A stretch of 22,608 nt of DNA from a virus: the IMG/VR virus record IMGVR_UViG_3300042890_006712, positions 1 through 22,608 of that record; one strand, given 5' to 3'. A program made the translations under genes and the position numbers. Of the stretch, positions 1 through 6,694 are shown piece after piece. The notes under the pieces are model-generated. The model ran no database searches. It was not told the origin of the DNA and saw only the letters and a program-made list of their open reading frames with translations. Each line of letters begins with the position of its first letter. The stretch's first letter is position 1.

Positions 1-795
1 TCCTATCAGGCGGCGCAGTCGGGTTCGAACCGGGGCAAGGTTCTGGTGCTCGAGAACGGTATGAAGTTTCACGAGGTGGGCGTCACGAACAAGGACGCCC
101 AGTTCCTGGAGCTGCGCAAGTTCCAGATCACGGACATTGCCCGACTGTTCAGGGTGCCGCCACACATGATTGCGGACCTGGACCGGGCAACGTTTTCCAA
201 CATCGAGCAGCAAAGCCTGGAATTCGTCATGCACACCATGACGCCCTGGGCGGAGCGCTGGGAGGCTTCCATTGAAGCTGATCTGCTTCCGGACGGGGAT
301 GCCCTGGAGATCGAGTTTGACTTTGCCAACCTGATGCGAGGGGATGCGGCCAGCCGCTCGGCTTATTACCAAAGCGGCATCCAGAACGGCTGGCTCACCC
401 GCAACGAAGCACGCATCTCGGAAAACCTCAACCCGATCTCGGGGCTCGATCAACCGCTGCGGCCGCTGAACATGGTCGAAGAGGATGACGCAGAGGATGC
501 TGAGGACGCGCAAATCGAATCTCAGGATTCCGACACTGATGCCAGACCTGAACCAGACCAGCAGTTGAGCTTGCGCCTTCGAAAGCTGGTTGAGTCCAAC
601 GCCCACCGGCTGGCCCGGCGTATCTGCAAAAAAGGGGCTATGGGTACCAACGAAATCAACCTGATCGCCCAGACCTTCAGCCTGCCTCTATCGGCCGTGC
701 AGGACTGGGCGCAAGGGGCTCCATCACACGAGGATGAACCGGCGCTGTCCCGGTCCCTCATTCAATTGGGCATTCACACAGGAATACACACATGA
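1..795 (+). CDS. Phage portal protein, HK97/lambda-like (3' part only)
   Basis: This is the C-terminal 264 residues of a portal protein; the reading frame is open from base 1, so the start lies upstream of the window. Portal proteins form the dodecameric ring at one capsid vertex through which DNA is packaged and the tail attaches. The stretch around bases 100-200 (ELRKFQITDIARLFRVPPHM, then DLDRATFSNIEQQ) is the hallmark C-terminal motif of the HK97-type portal family. It is followed by an acidic, low-complexity linker (EEDDAEDAEDA) and a basic helical tail. The C-terminus is a duplicated GIHT. The stop codon overlaps the start of the protease gene (ATGA at 792-795), so the two are probably translationally coupled. 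Family assignment is secure; the missing N-terminus cannot be assessed. Confidence 0.95.
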   Translation, partial: SYQAAQSGSNRGKVLVLENGMKFHEVGVTNKDAQFLELRKFQITDIARLFRVPPHMIADLDRATFSNIEQQSLEFVMHTMTPWAERWEASIEADLLPDGDALEIEFDFANLMRGDAASRSAYYQSGIQNGWLTRNEARISENLNPISGLDQPLRPLNMVEEDDAEDAEDAQIESQDSDTDARPEPDQQLSLRLRKLVESNAHRLARRICKKGAMGTNEINLIAQTFSLPLSAVQDWAQGAPSHEDEPALSRSLIQLGIHTGIHT

Positions 796-1733
796 ACAGA
801 CAACTTCTGCTCTCCGAATTTTTGACCACCCCGTGGGCCCTTATGCCCGAACGCCTGCAGGCCATGGCTGGGGTCTTGACCCGCTGGTCTGCGGGCGAGC
901 CGCCAACTGATGAGGCCATGTTCCAGATCCAGTCGGAGCGGGTGCTGCGTGATACCCGCAAACAGATGGCTGCTGCCAATGCTGGCTCTGGCATTGCCGT
1001 GCTGCCTCTGTATGGCGTGGTCACCCAGCGGGGCAATATGGTCGATGACATCTCTGGCCCCGGCAGCACCAGCACCCAGCAATTCACCTCGGCCTTGCGC
1101 CAGGTCCTGGCCGACGACACGGTGGGTCAGATCCTGATCGACATCGACAGCCCCGGCGGCAGCGTGTATGGCGTTGCCGAACTCGCCTCGGAGATCGTCA
1201 AGGCCCGAGCCCAGAAACCCGTGGTGGCCGTGGCGAACAGCCTGGCTGCCTCGGCGGCTTACTGGATTGGCTGCGCTGCCAGTGAGTTCTATGTCACCCC
1301 TGGTGGTGAGGTGGGCTCCATTGGCGTGTGGCAGGCGCACTTTGACTATTCGAAAGCGCTGGAAGAGGAGGGCGTCAAAACCACCCTGGTCTCGGCTGGC
1401 AAGTTCAAGGTCGAGGGCAACCCCTATGTGCCGCTGGACCCGCAGGCCCAGGCCTTCATGCAGTCCCGCGTGGACGACTACTACAACGCCTTCATTCAGG
1501 CTGTGGCCGTGGGTAGAGGTGTCACGGTCGATGACGTCCGAAACGGCATGGGCGAAGGCCGGGTGCTCGGAGCTGATGCTGCCTTGGCGCAGCGCATGGT
1601 TGATGGCATCGCATCCTTCGATGACGTTCTGGCCCGTATGCAGGCCAAGGTCACAGGCAACGCCGTTCGCGGCCAGCCTCAGAAAAGCCATTCCCGACTG
1701 AAACAAGCCCGGGACGCTCTCGCACTGGTTTGA
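792..1733 (+). CDS. Prohead protease, S49 (SppA/ClpP-fold) family
   Basis: The 313-residue product resembles phage S49 peptidases such as lambda protein C, which process head proteins during capsid maturation. The core has the family motif IDIDSPGGS (residues 117-124), the predicted nucleophile Ser154 in AASAAYW, and the predicted general base Lys206 in GKFKVEGNP. The Ser-Lys spacing of 52 equals that of the Ser147/Lys199 dyad known in Bacillus SppA, so the enzyme looks active. There is no signal peptide, as expected for a cytoplasmic assembly protease. The ATG overlaps the portal stop, and AGGA at 780-783 can serve as ribosome binding site. The capsid gene downstream carries its own N-terminal coiled-coil (delta-like) segment, a plausible substrate. 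Cleavage of that segment is inferred from family behaviour. Confidence 0.93.
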   Translation: MNRQLLLSEFLTTPWALMPERLQAMAGVLTRWSAGEPPTDEAMFQIQSERVLRDTRKQMAAANAGSGIAVLPLYGVVTQRGNMVDDISGPGSTSTQQFTSALRQVLADDTVGQILIDIDSPGGSVYGVAELASEIVKARAQKPVVAVANSLAASAAYWIGCAASEFYVTPGGEVGSIGVWQAHFDYSKALEEEGVKTTLVSAGKFKVEGNPYVPLDPQAQAFMQSRVDDYYNAFIQAVAVGRGVTVDDVRNGMGEGRVLGADAALAQRMVDGIASFDDVLARMQAKVTGNAVRGQPQKSHSRLKQARDALALV

Positions 1734-1760
1734 TGCTGGGCTGATTCAACCCTTTCCCTT

Positions 1761-1782
1761 GCAGCCCTCCGTTGAGGGCTGC
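1761..1782 (+). promoter_or_regulatory. Perfect 9-bp RNA hairpin in the capsid gene leader
   Basis: GCAGCCCTC (1761-1769) pairs perfectly with GAGGGCTGC (1774-1782) across a four-base loop, CGTT. No T tract follows, so it is not an intrinsic terminator. It lies 27 bases after the protease stop codon. Such a stem could block 3'-5' exonucleases or be an RNA processing site that separates capsid mRNA from upstream message; the role is inference, the structure is visible. Confidence 0.6.
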
Positions 1783-1816
1783 GCCCCCCTGCGACCCGTT
1801 GGTCGTGATCCCTGTC

Positions 1817-1850
1817 GCCGCCTTGAGTCATTTCGACCAGGCGGCTTTTT
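1817..1850 (+). terminator. Terminator-like hairpin just upstream of the capsid RBS
   Basis: GCCGCCT (1817-1823) pairs with AGGCGGC (1839-1845) and is followed at once by TTTTT (1846-1850). The loop is 15 bases. This has the form of a rho-independent terminator, yet it sits between the co-directional protease and capsid genes, only eight bases before the capsid ribosome binding site. It may attenuate read-through, define a 3' end for upstream messages, or work with phage antitermination. Confidence 0.55.
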
Positions 1851-1869
1851 CATTTCTGGAGATAAACCA

Positions 1870-3186
1870 ATGAGCAAGCAATTGCGTGAGCTTCAAGCTC
1901 GCAAAGCCACCCTGGTCAAGGACGCGCGTGCCTTGACCGATATCGCTGCCGCCGAGCAACGCGACATGAACGACCAAGAGGTCGCAGCCTTCGAAGCCCT
2001 CAAGGCCAAGATCGAAGCGACATCAAACGCCATTGACCGGGAATCTGCCCTGATCTTTGAGGAGGCGCAGATGAACCATCCCTCTCAACTGACCACCGCC
2101 TCCGTGATCGCGGTGGTGGACAACGCCGCCTCTGACCCCAAGCACGGCTTCAAGAGCGTGGGCGACTTCCTCAAGACCGTGCGCCAGGCGCAAAACCCTG
2201 GCGCATCGATTGATGAGCGTCTGCTGATCGGCTCGGGCCGAAACGCTGTGTCTCCTGCCACCTTCGGCAGCGAAGGCTCGGCCCAGGACGGTGGCTTTCT
2301 GGTGCCGCCCCAGTTCGCCCAGGAAATCTTCCAGTTGTCTTTGGGCGAAGACTCCCTGCTGCCCATGACCGATAACGTGGAGATCACGGGCAACACCATG
2401 GCCTTCCCCAAAGACGAGACCACGCCCTGGGGTACCAACGGCATCCGTGCCTACTGGCAAGGCGAAGCGGCTTCTGCCAACGCAGCTAAGCCTGTACTGG
2501 GCCTGTCGACCCTTCGCCTCAAAAAGCTCATGGCCCTGGTGCCGGTGACCGACGAGTTGCTGGACGATACCAATGCCCTGTCGACCTACCTGCCCGACAA
2601 GATCGCCACCTCCATTCGATGGAAGACCAACGAGTCGATCCTGTTTGGCTCGGGCACTGGTCTGCCGGTGGGTTGCATGAGCAACGCCACCACAGTGACT
2701 GTGGCCAAGGAATCGGGTCAGGCCACGCAGACGCTCTTGGCCCAGAACCTGGCCAAGATGATCTCGCGCTTGCCCCCGGGCTCGTTTGGCAAGTCAGTCT
2801 GGATCGTCAACAACGACGTGCTCCCGGCGCTCTTCACGCTGACCCTGGGTAATTACCCGATCTATCTGCCCACCGGCATGAACCCGGGTGGCATTCAGGT
2901 CTCGCCCTACGGCACGCTGCTCGGCCGCCCGGTGATCGTCTCCCAGCACGCCAACACCTTCTCCTCTGCAGGCGATGTGCTCCTGGCGGACCTCTCGTAC
3001 TACCAGACCATCACCAAGGCGGGTGGCTTGCAGACGGCCACTTCCATGCACCTGTACTTCGATGCGGACCTCACGGCATTCCGCACCACGTTCCGCATGG
3101 ATGGCCAATCCAAGATCGCTGCGCCGATCACCCCCGCCAAGGGCAACACGACCATGTCGCCCTTTGTCCAACTGGGCGCTCGCTGA
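1870..3186 (+). CDS. Major capsid protein, HK97 fold
   Basis: The product is 438 residues from ATG 1870, chosen because GGAG at 1858-1861 lies eight bases upstream. The frame is open further 5' but only through the hairpin leader. Residues about 1-65 form a charged, heptad-like helical region (LRELQARKATLVKDARALT onward), like the delta/scaffold domain of HK97-type capsid proteins. The rest matches the phage_capsid family: FLVPPQFAQEIF, the segment PVTDELLDDTN, then RWKTNESILFGSG, and a C-terminal run containing YQTITKAGG and FRTTFRMDGQ. The protein assembles the icosahedral shell and is probably trimmed by the preceding protease. Fusion of the scaffold-like domain to the capsid protein explains the lack of a separate scaffold gene here. 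Family identity is secure; the cleavage site is not visible. Confidence 0.95.
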   Translation: MSKQLRELQARKATLVKDARALTDIAAAEQRDMNDQEVAAFEALKAKIEATSNAIDRESALIFEEAQMNHPSQLTTASVIAVVDNAASDPKHGFKSVGDFLKTVRQAQNPGASIDERLLIGSGRNAVSPATFGSEGSAQDGGFLVPPQFAQEIFQLSLGEDSLLPMTDNVEITGNTMAFPKDETTPWGTNGIRAYWQGEAASANAAKPVLGLSTLRLKKLMALVPVTDELLDDTNALSTYLPDKIATSIRWKTNESILFGSGTGLPVGCMSNATTVTVAKESGQATQTLLAQNLAKMISRLPPGSFGKSVWIVNNDVLPALFTLTLGNYPIYLPTGMNPGGIQVSPYGTLLGRPVIVSQHANTFSSAGDVLLADLSYYQTITKAGGLQTATSMHLYFDADLTAFRTTFRMDGQSKIAAPITPAKGNTTMSPFVQLGAR

Positions 3187-3216
3187 TCAGGCGCCTGACC
3201 ATCAAGGAGAAATCAC

Positions 3217-3666
3217 ATGTTTCCCAATGCAAAAGGCAGCGAGCAGCTGTCCATTCTTGCCACACTCGATCCGGGCAATCAGGCAGCAGGTGTCGTCAGC
3301 ACCGGCTGGGTTGCGCTGAACACCCATCATGGCTTGCTGGCGCTGGTGCAAACCGGTGCGTTGGCCACAGGTTCCACCGTTGACGCCAAGCTGCAGCAAG
3401 CACTCGACACCAGTGGCACCGGTGCCAAGGACGTGGCGGGTAAAGCCATCACGCAACTCACCCAGGCGAGCAACGGTGCCAACCGTCAGGCGCTCATCAA
3501 CCTGCGCCCCGAGGAGCTCGATGTGAACAACGGCTTTGCCTTTGTTCGCCTCGTGGTCACAGTGGCTACTGCTGCGGCCAACACCTCGGCGCAGCTGCTG
3601 GGTATCAATCCGCGACTGGCCTCAGCCGATACAGCCAACCAGGCTGCAGTGGCTCAGATCGTTTGA
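3217..3666 (+). CDS. Probable head decoration or capsid-stabilising protein
   Basis: A 149-residue protein encoded directly after the capsid gene, with AAGGAG at 3204-3209 seven bases before the ATG. It is rich in Ala, Thr, Gln and Asn, has few charged residues, no Cys and no membrane segment. The alternating hydrophobic pattern near the end (FVRLVVTVATAAAN) suggests beta structure. The motif VDAKLQQALDTSGTGAKD followed by AITQLTQA resembles uncharacterised virion proteins that I recall in this position in other siphophages. Position between capsid and connector genes argues for a head structural role such as decoration. I cannot assign it to a named family, and a minor head or head-completion role is equally possible. 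Confidence 0.5.
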   Translation: MFPNAKGSEQLSILATLDPGNQAAGVVSTGWVALNTHHGLLALVQTGALATGSTVDAKLQQALDTSGTGAKDVAGKAITQLTQASNGANRQALINLRPEELDVNNGFAFVRLVVTVATAAANTSAQLLGINPRLASADTANQAAVAQIV

Positions 3667-3686
3667 TCTGAAGGGGAGAGCGGTGC

Positions 3687-4310
3687 ATGCCCATGCAGTT
3701 GATCACCCCGCCAGCGGCTGAGCCGGTCTCGCTGGCCGAAGCCAAGCACCACCTGCGCGTGGACTTTGACGAGGACGATGCCCTGATCCAGGCCCTGATC
3801 TGTGCAGCCCGCCAAGCGGCCGAGATGCTGACCCAGCGTCAGTTGGTCACGGCCCGCTGGCGCATGGTGCTCGACAGCTTTCCTGGCAGCAGCCTCATGG
3901 GGGTTCCTGCAGGGCAGACCTTCTCCCTGCCCGGGCATGCCATCCTTATCCCTAAGTCACCGCTGCAATCTGTGGTGGAAATCCGCTATCTGGACATGGC
4001 GGGTTCTTGGCAGGCCATGCCAGCAGCGAACTACACCGTCGACAGTGCCTGCGAGCCTGCCCGCATCACGCCAGTGTTTGGGCAGATCTGGCCCGTATCT
4101 CTTCCGCAAATCGGAGCCATCTCGGTGGTCTTTGATGCCGGGTATGGCGGTGCAGAGCAAGTGCCCGAAGGCCTCAAAAGCTGGATCAAGCTGCGCCTGG
4201 GCAGTCTCTACGCCCACCGAGAGGAGGTGGCGTCGATGTCCCGAGGTCGCATTGATCCCTTGCCTTTTGTCGATGGCCTGCTCGACCCCTACAAGGTACC
4301 CCTGATATGA
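3687..4310 (+). CDS. Head-tail connector protein, gp6 / phiE125 gp8-like
   Basis: The 207-residue product has the N-terminal pattern typical of the phiE125 gp8/HK97 gp6-like connector family: LITPPAAEPVSLAEAKHHLR, then acidic residues and LIQALICAARQAAEMLTQRQ. This helical N-terminal half forms the ring that docks beneath the portal and closes the DNA exit channel. The C-terminal half (YGGAEQVPEGLKSWIKLRLG, then a helix with YAHREE) is also characteristic. ATG 3687 is preceded by the purine-rich AAGGGGAGAG at 3671-3680; a second ATG two codons later is possible. The head-tail adaptor follows seven bases after the stop. Confidence 0.88.
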   Translation: MPMQLITPPAAEPVSLAEAKHHLRVDFDEDDALIQALICAARQAAEMLTQRQLVTARWRMVLDSFPGSSLMGVPAGQTFSLPGHAILIPKSPLQSVVEIRYLDMAGSWQAMPAANYTVDSACEPARITPVFGQIWPVSLPQIGAISVVFDAGYGGAEQVPEGLKSWIKLRLGSLYAHREEVASMSRGRIDPLPFVDGLLDPYKVPLI

Positions 4311-4317
4311 GGCTTTT

Positions 4318-4668
4318 ATGAACCCGATCGGAGCTGGCGCGTTGACGCGCCGCATCCAAGTCCAGCGCCCCAGCACCACCAAAGATCGCCTGGGCGGCCC
4401 CTGCCGAACCTGGCTTGATGTGGCGACCGTCTGGGCCGATATCCAGCCTCTATCTGGGCGTGAAGCGGTGATCGCTGGGCGCATCTCGGCGCAACTCACT
4501 CACCAGATCACGGTTCGCCATCAGAGACTTTTTGACAACCCCCAGCAAGTGGCCCAGATGCGCGTGCTCTACAAAGCCCGGGTGTTCAACATCCATTCGG
4601 CTCTTCATGAAGACGAGCGCCGGGTCAAACTCATCTTGTTGGCCTCGGAAGGGCTTGACGATGGCTAA
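4318..4668 (+). CDS. Head-tail adaptor (SPP1 gp16 / phage_H_T_join family)
   Basis: At 116 residues the product matches the small head-tail joining family. The features seen are GALTRRIQVQRP near the N-terminus, TWLDVATVWADIQPLSGRE, the H-Q-I-T-V-R strand, and a C-terminal strand near VKLILLASE. In the virion such proteins form the stopper ring below the connector and bind the tail. The stop codon overlaps the next start by eight bases (ATGGCTAA, 4661-4668), pointing to coupled translation. No clear Shine-Dalgarno sequence precedes this ATG, so coupling to the upstream connector gene, seven bases away, is likely. Confidence 0.87.
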   Translation: MNPIGAGALTRRIQVQRPSTTKDRLGGPCRTWLDVATVWADIQPLSGREAVIAGRISAQLTHQITVRHQRLFDNPQQVAQMRVLYKARVFNIHSALHEDERRVKLILLASEGLDDG

Positions 4669-5149
4669 ACGTGAAACCTTCAAGATCGAGGGCCTGGCCG
4701 AACTGGGCAAAGCCCTGCGTGAATTGCCAGAACGAGTCGCCAGAAACGGCCTGCGTGTCTCCGTGTACGCAGGGGCCAAGGTTGTCCGGGACGAAGCCCG
4801 TGCCCGTGCACCCAAGGCAGAGCAGCCCTTGGGGCCGAACCAGCCACCACCGGGCACCCTCAAGCGCTCGGTGATCATGAAGCACATCCCAGAACTCTCC
4901 AGCCTCACGCGTCAGACCTTCTTTGTGACCGTGCGCCACGGCAAGAAGTACCGCAAGCAGGGCAAAAAGGGCAACCTCTCACAAGATGCCTGGTACTGGC
5001 GTTTCGTGGAGTTTGGCACCCGAAAAATGCGCGCGCGGCCATTCCTGAGACCTGCACTGGAAGCCAAGCGGCGCGAAGCGGGGCAGGCCATGAAGGACCG
5101 GTTGAGCGAGCGCATCGAGATGGAAGCCAGCAAGCTCTCCCGGAAATAG
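4661..5149 (+). CDS. HK97 gp10-like tail component
   Basis: The product is 162 residues when read from ATG 4661, inside the stop region of the adaptor gene; the frame is open upstream, but this start fits the family N-terminus (FKIEGLAELGKALRELPERV). The rest shows the family pattern: VVRDEARARAPK, a basic loop, then WYWRFVEFGTRKMRARPFLRP spread over residues about 108-130, followed by a charged helix. HK97 gp10-type proteins act at the head-tail interface or in tail completion. Order adaptor - gp10 - DUF3168 - tube is the usual one. Confidence in the family is high; the exact virion position is inferred. Confidence 0.9.
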   Translation: MAKRETFKIEGLAELGKALRELPERVARNGLRVSVYAGAKVVRDEARARAPKAEQPLGPNQPPPGTLKRSVIMKHIPELSSLTRQTFFVTVRHGKKYRKQGKKGNLSQDAWYWRFVEFGTRKMRARPFLRPALEAKRREAGQAMKDRLSERIEMEASKLSRK

Positions 5150-5151
5150 CC

Positions 5152-5511
5152 GTGCAGGATTTTTATGACGCCATCAAGGATCTGGCCGGGGGTGAGGTCT
5201 ACGCGCTTGTCGCCGCAGAGAACACCCAGTACCCGGTCATCGTCTACACGCCCATCGTGCAAGAGCACATCTTCGGCATCGATGGGCCTAATTTGTCACG
5301 AAGCCTGCAGCGCGTGCGCGTGCAGGTCGACACCTACGCCAGAACGTACCAGGAGGCCTTGAACCTGCAAGACCAGGTCCTGGCGGCGCTTTTGGCGGAC
5401 AAGAGCACCGTTGCCGATGTGCGCATGGGACTCAGTGAATTTGAAGATCAGGCCCGGCTGTACCGGGTGAGCGTGGACTACACCTACTACCGACAGGGCA
5501 GTTCACCATGA
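5152..5511 (+). CDS. Tail terminator / completion protein, DUF3168-like
   Basis: This 119-residue protein begins with GTG two bases after the stop of the gp10-like gene, so translation is probably coupled. It has the DUF3168 pattern: an N-terminal helix ending in a Gly-Gly, then VYTPIVQEHIFGIDG, then RVRVQVDTYARTYQEALNLQ and a C-terminal strand YRVSVDYTYY. Members related to lambda gpU and SPP1 gp17 cap the tail tube after polymerisation and allow it to join the head. The AAGGAG of the following tube gene lies just after the stop codon. Confidence 0.87.
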   Translation: MQDFYDAIKDLAGGEVYALVAAENTQYPVIVYTPIVQEHIFGIDGPNLSRSLQRVRVQVDTYARTYQEALNLQDQVLAALLADKSTVADVRMGLSEFEDQARLYRVSVDYTYYRQGSSP

Positions 5512-5527
5512 AACAAGGAGCATGTGC

Positions 5528-5938
5528 ATGAGCAGCACCGCCATCACCGCCCAGGGCATTGCCATTGCCCGCTTTGGCACCACCACCTTTGAAACCATCC
5601 CCAATGTGGTCTCGTTTCAGGGGCCCGGGGGCCAGGCCTCGGTCATCGATGTGACCAATCTGGCCTCCACGGCCAAAGAAAAACGAGTGGGTCTGCGCGA
5701 CGAAGGGCAGCTGTCGCTCAGCCTGCACTACAACCCCGAAGACGCAGTGCACCAGGGATTGCGCACAGACCGCGCCAACCGAATCCGTCGCCAGTTTCGG
5801 ATCACCTTCACCGATGTGGCAGCCGCTACCTGGACTTTTTACGGCTATGTCACGCAGTTCAGCGTGCAAGGCGGCGTGGACGCGGTGGTCGAGGCCAGTG
5901 TGACCATTGAAATCGACGGCGACATCACAGAAAGCTAA
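5528..5938 (+). CDS. Major tail tube protein
   Basis: The product is 136 residues. An ATG two codons earlier (5522) is only one base from AAGGAG (5515-5520), whereas ATG 5528 is seven bases from it, so 5528 is the more likely start. The protein is mostly beta: GIAIARFGTTTFETIPNVVS, the sequence GQASVIDVTNLAS, KEKRVGLRDEGQLSLSLHYN, and a final FSVQGGVDAVVEASVTIEID. This is the layout of lambda gpV-like tube proteins, which stack as hexameric rings around the tape measure. Position before the assembly chaperones and tape measure supports the call. There is no extra C-terminal Ig-like domain, unlike lambda gpV, so the protein is a short version. Confidence 0.9.
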   Translation: MSSTAITAQGIAIARFGTTTFETIPNVVSFQGPGGQASVIDVTNLASTAKEKRVGLRDEGQLSLSLHYNPEDAVHQGLRTDRANRIRRQFRITFTDVAAATWTFYGYVTQFSVQGGVDAVVEASVTIEIDGDITES

Positions 5939-5942
5939 AACC

Positions 5943-6308
5943 ATGAATCTCCTGTCCAAAGAGGCCATCCTGGCCGCCGATGATTTGCCGCGTGAAATCG
6001 TGAGCGTTCCCGAGTGGGGCGGTGTGGTCCATGTGCGCACCATGACCGGTACCGACCGCGACGCTTTCGAAGCCAGCCTGATCAAAAAAGAATCCGTCCC
6101 GTCGTCTAAAGACCAACGCATGCACAACGTCCGCGCGCGTCTGGTTGCGCTCACCTTGTGTGATGAGTCAGGCGAGCGCTTGTTCCTGGATGGTGAGATC
6201 GACGCTCTGGGCCGCAAAAGTGCCCGGGCGCTTGACCGGGTGTTTGCCGTGGCCCAGCGCCTGAACGGCATTGGCACCGATGAGGCACAAGCCGCAAAAA
6301 ACGCCTGA
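5943..6308 (+). CDS. Tail assembly chaperone, short form (lambda G analogue)
   Basis: The 121-residue product starts at ATG 5943, five bases after the tube stop, and ends at TGA 6306-6308. It begins with a helix-breaking acidic stretch (ILAADDLPREIVSVPEWGG), has VRTMTGTDRDAFEASL, and VRARLVALTLCDESGERLF, all typical of the lambda G-like/phage tail assembly chaperone family. These proteins coat the tape measure before the tube polymerises and do not remain in the virion. The last codons carry a slippery A AAA AAC, so a fraction of ribosomes should continue into the longer product described separately. Confidence 0.85.
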   Translation: MNLLSKEAILAADDLPREIVSVPEWGGVVHVRTMTGTDRDAFEASLIKKESVPSSKDQRMHNVRARLVALTLCDESGERLFLDGEIDALGRKSARALDRVFAVAQRLNGIGTDEAQAAKNA

Positions 6309-6351
6309 TCGCCAGCCCCGCCCGGCGCTTTGTGTTTCGCCTGGCGCTGGC
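6296..6351 (+). promoter_or_regulatory. Probable -1 programmed ribosomal frameshift site with downstream stem
   Basis: Bases 6296-6302 read A AAA AAC in register with the G-type frame (GCA AAA AAC), a classical X XXY YYZ slippery heptamer. A -1 shift enters the frame that is open to 6694, by-passing TGA at 6306. About 8 bases downstream, GCCAGC (6311-6316) can pair with GCTGGC (6346-6351), or CGCCAG (6310-6315) with CTGGCG (6341-6346), a suitably placed stimulatory stem. Lambda and many other siphophages make a G-T fusion at this same place in the gene order. Confidence 0.82.
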
Positions 6352-6694
6352 TTTGGGCATACCGGTGCGGGAGTTATTGGCTCGCATCGGCTCGGATGAG
6401 CTCACCGAGTGGATGGCGTTTTATCAGCTCGAGCCCTTTGGCGACTTTCGGGCGGACCTGCGCTCGGCCATCGTGGCGTCCACCTTGGCCAACGCCCACC
6501 GCAGCAAAGAGGGCAAGCCCTTCACACCCGAAGACTTCATGCCCTTTGTGGATAAGCACCACAAGGAGCGCCGCTCAGATCAGCCCAAGGCCTCTGAGCT
6601 GGATGCATCAAGGCTGAACATCGAACGCTTCAAGGCCATGTTCGCGCACAGGATCAAAAGACCGGATCAAAAGATAAGACACCCCTATGGCTGA
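6302..6694 (+). CDS. Tail assembly chaperone, frameshifted T extension (lambda GT analogue)
   Basis: This segment lies in the -1 frame relative to the preceding gene and has no convincing start of its own; the first usable codon is a GTG at 6332 with no ribosome binding site. Read through the slippery site, it adds about 130 residues to the 120 of the short form, giving a fusion of about 250. Its sequence (FRLALALGIPVRELLARIGS, then ELTEWMAFYQLEPFG and RADLRSAIVASTLAN) matches the T part of phage GT-type chaperones in Burkholderiales phages and lambda. The T domain recruits tube subunits to the tape-measure/G complex in lambda. Its stop overlaps the tape measure ATG (6687). The fusion is inferred from frame, slippery heptamer and gene order. 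Confidence 0.82.
   Translation, partial: RLIASPARRFVFRLALALGIPVRELLARIGSDELTEWMAFYQLEPFGDFRADLRSAIVASTLANAHRSKEGKPFTPEDFMPFVDKHHKERRSDQPKASELDASRLNIERFKAMFAHRIKRPDQKIRHPYG

Noticed and set aside
774-1706. A 310-codon open frame on the minus strand opposite the protease gene
   Set aside because: It is a mirror of GC-rich coding sequence; its translation has no recognisable domain and the opposite strand carries a clear S49 protease with intact catalytic residues.
1759-1869. N-terminal extension of the capsid protein through the leader
   Set aside because: The extra 37 residues would be encoded by the two hairpins, while ATG 1870 has a good ribosome binding site and fits the family N-terminus.
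6332-6694. The T-type chaperone frame as an independent gene from GTG 6332
   Set aside because: No ribosome binding site precedes it and an in-register slippery heptamer joins it to the upstream frame, so a frameshift fusion is more likely.
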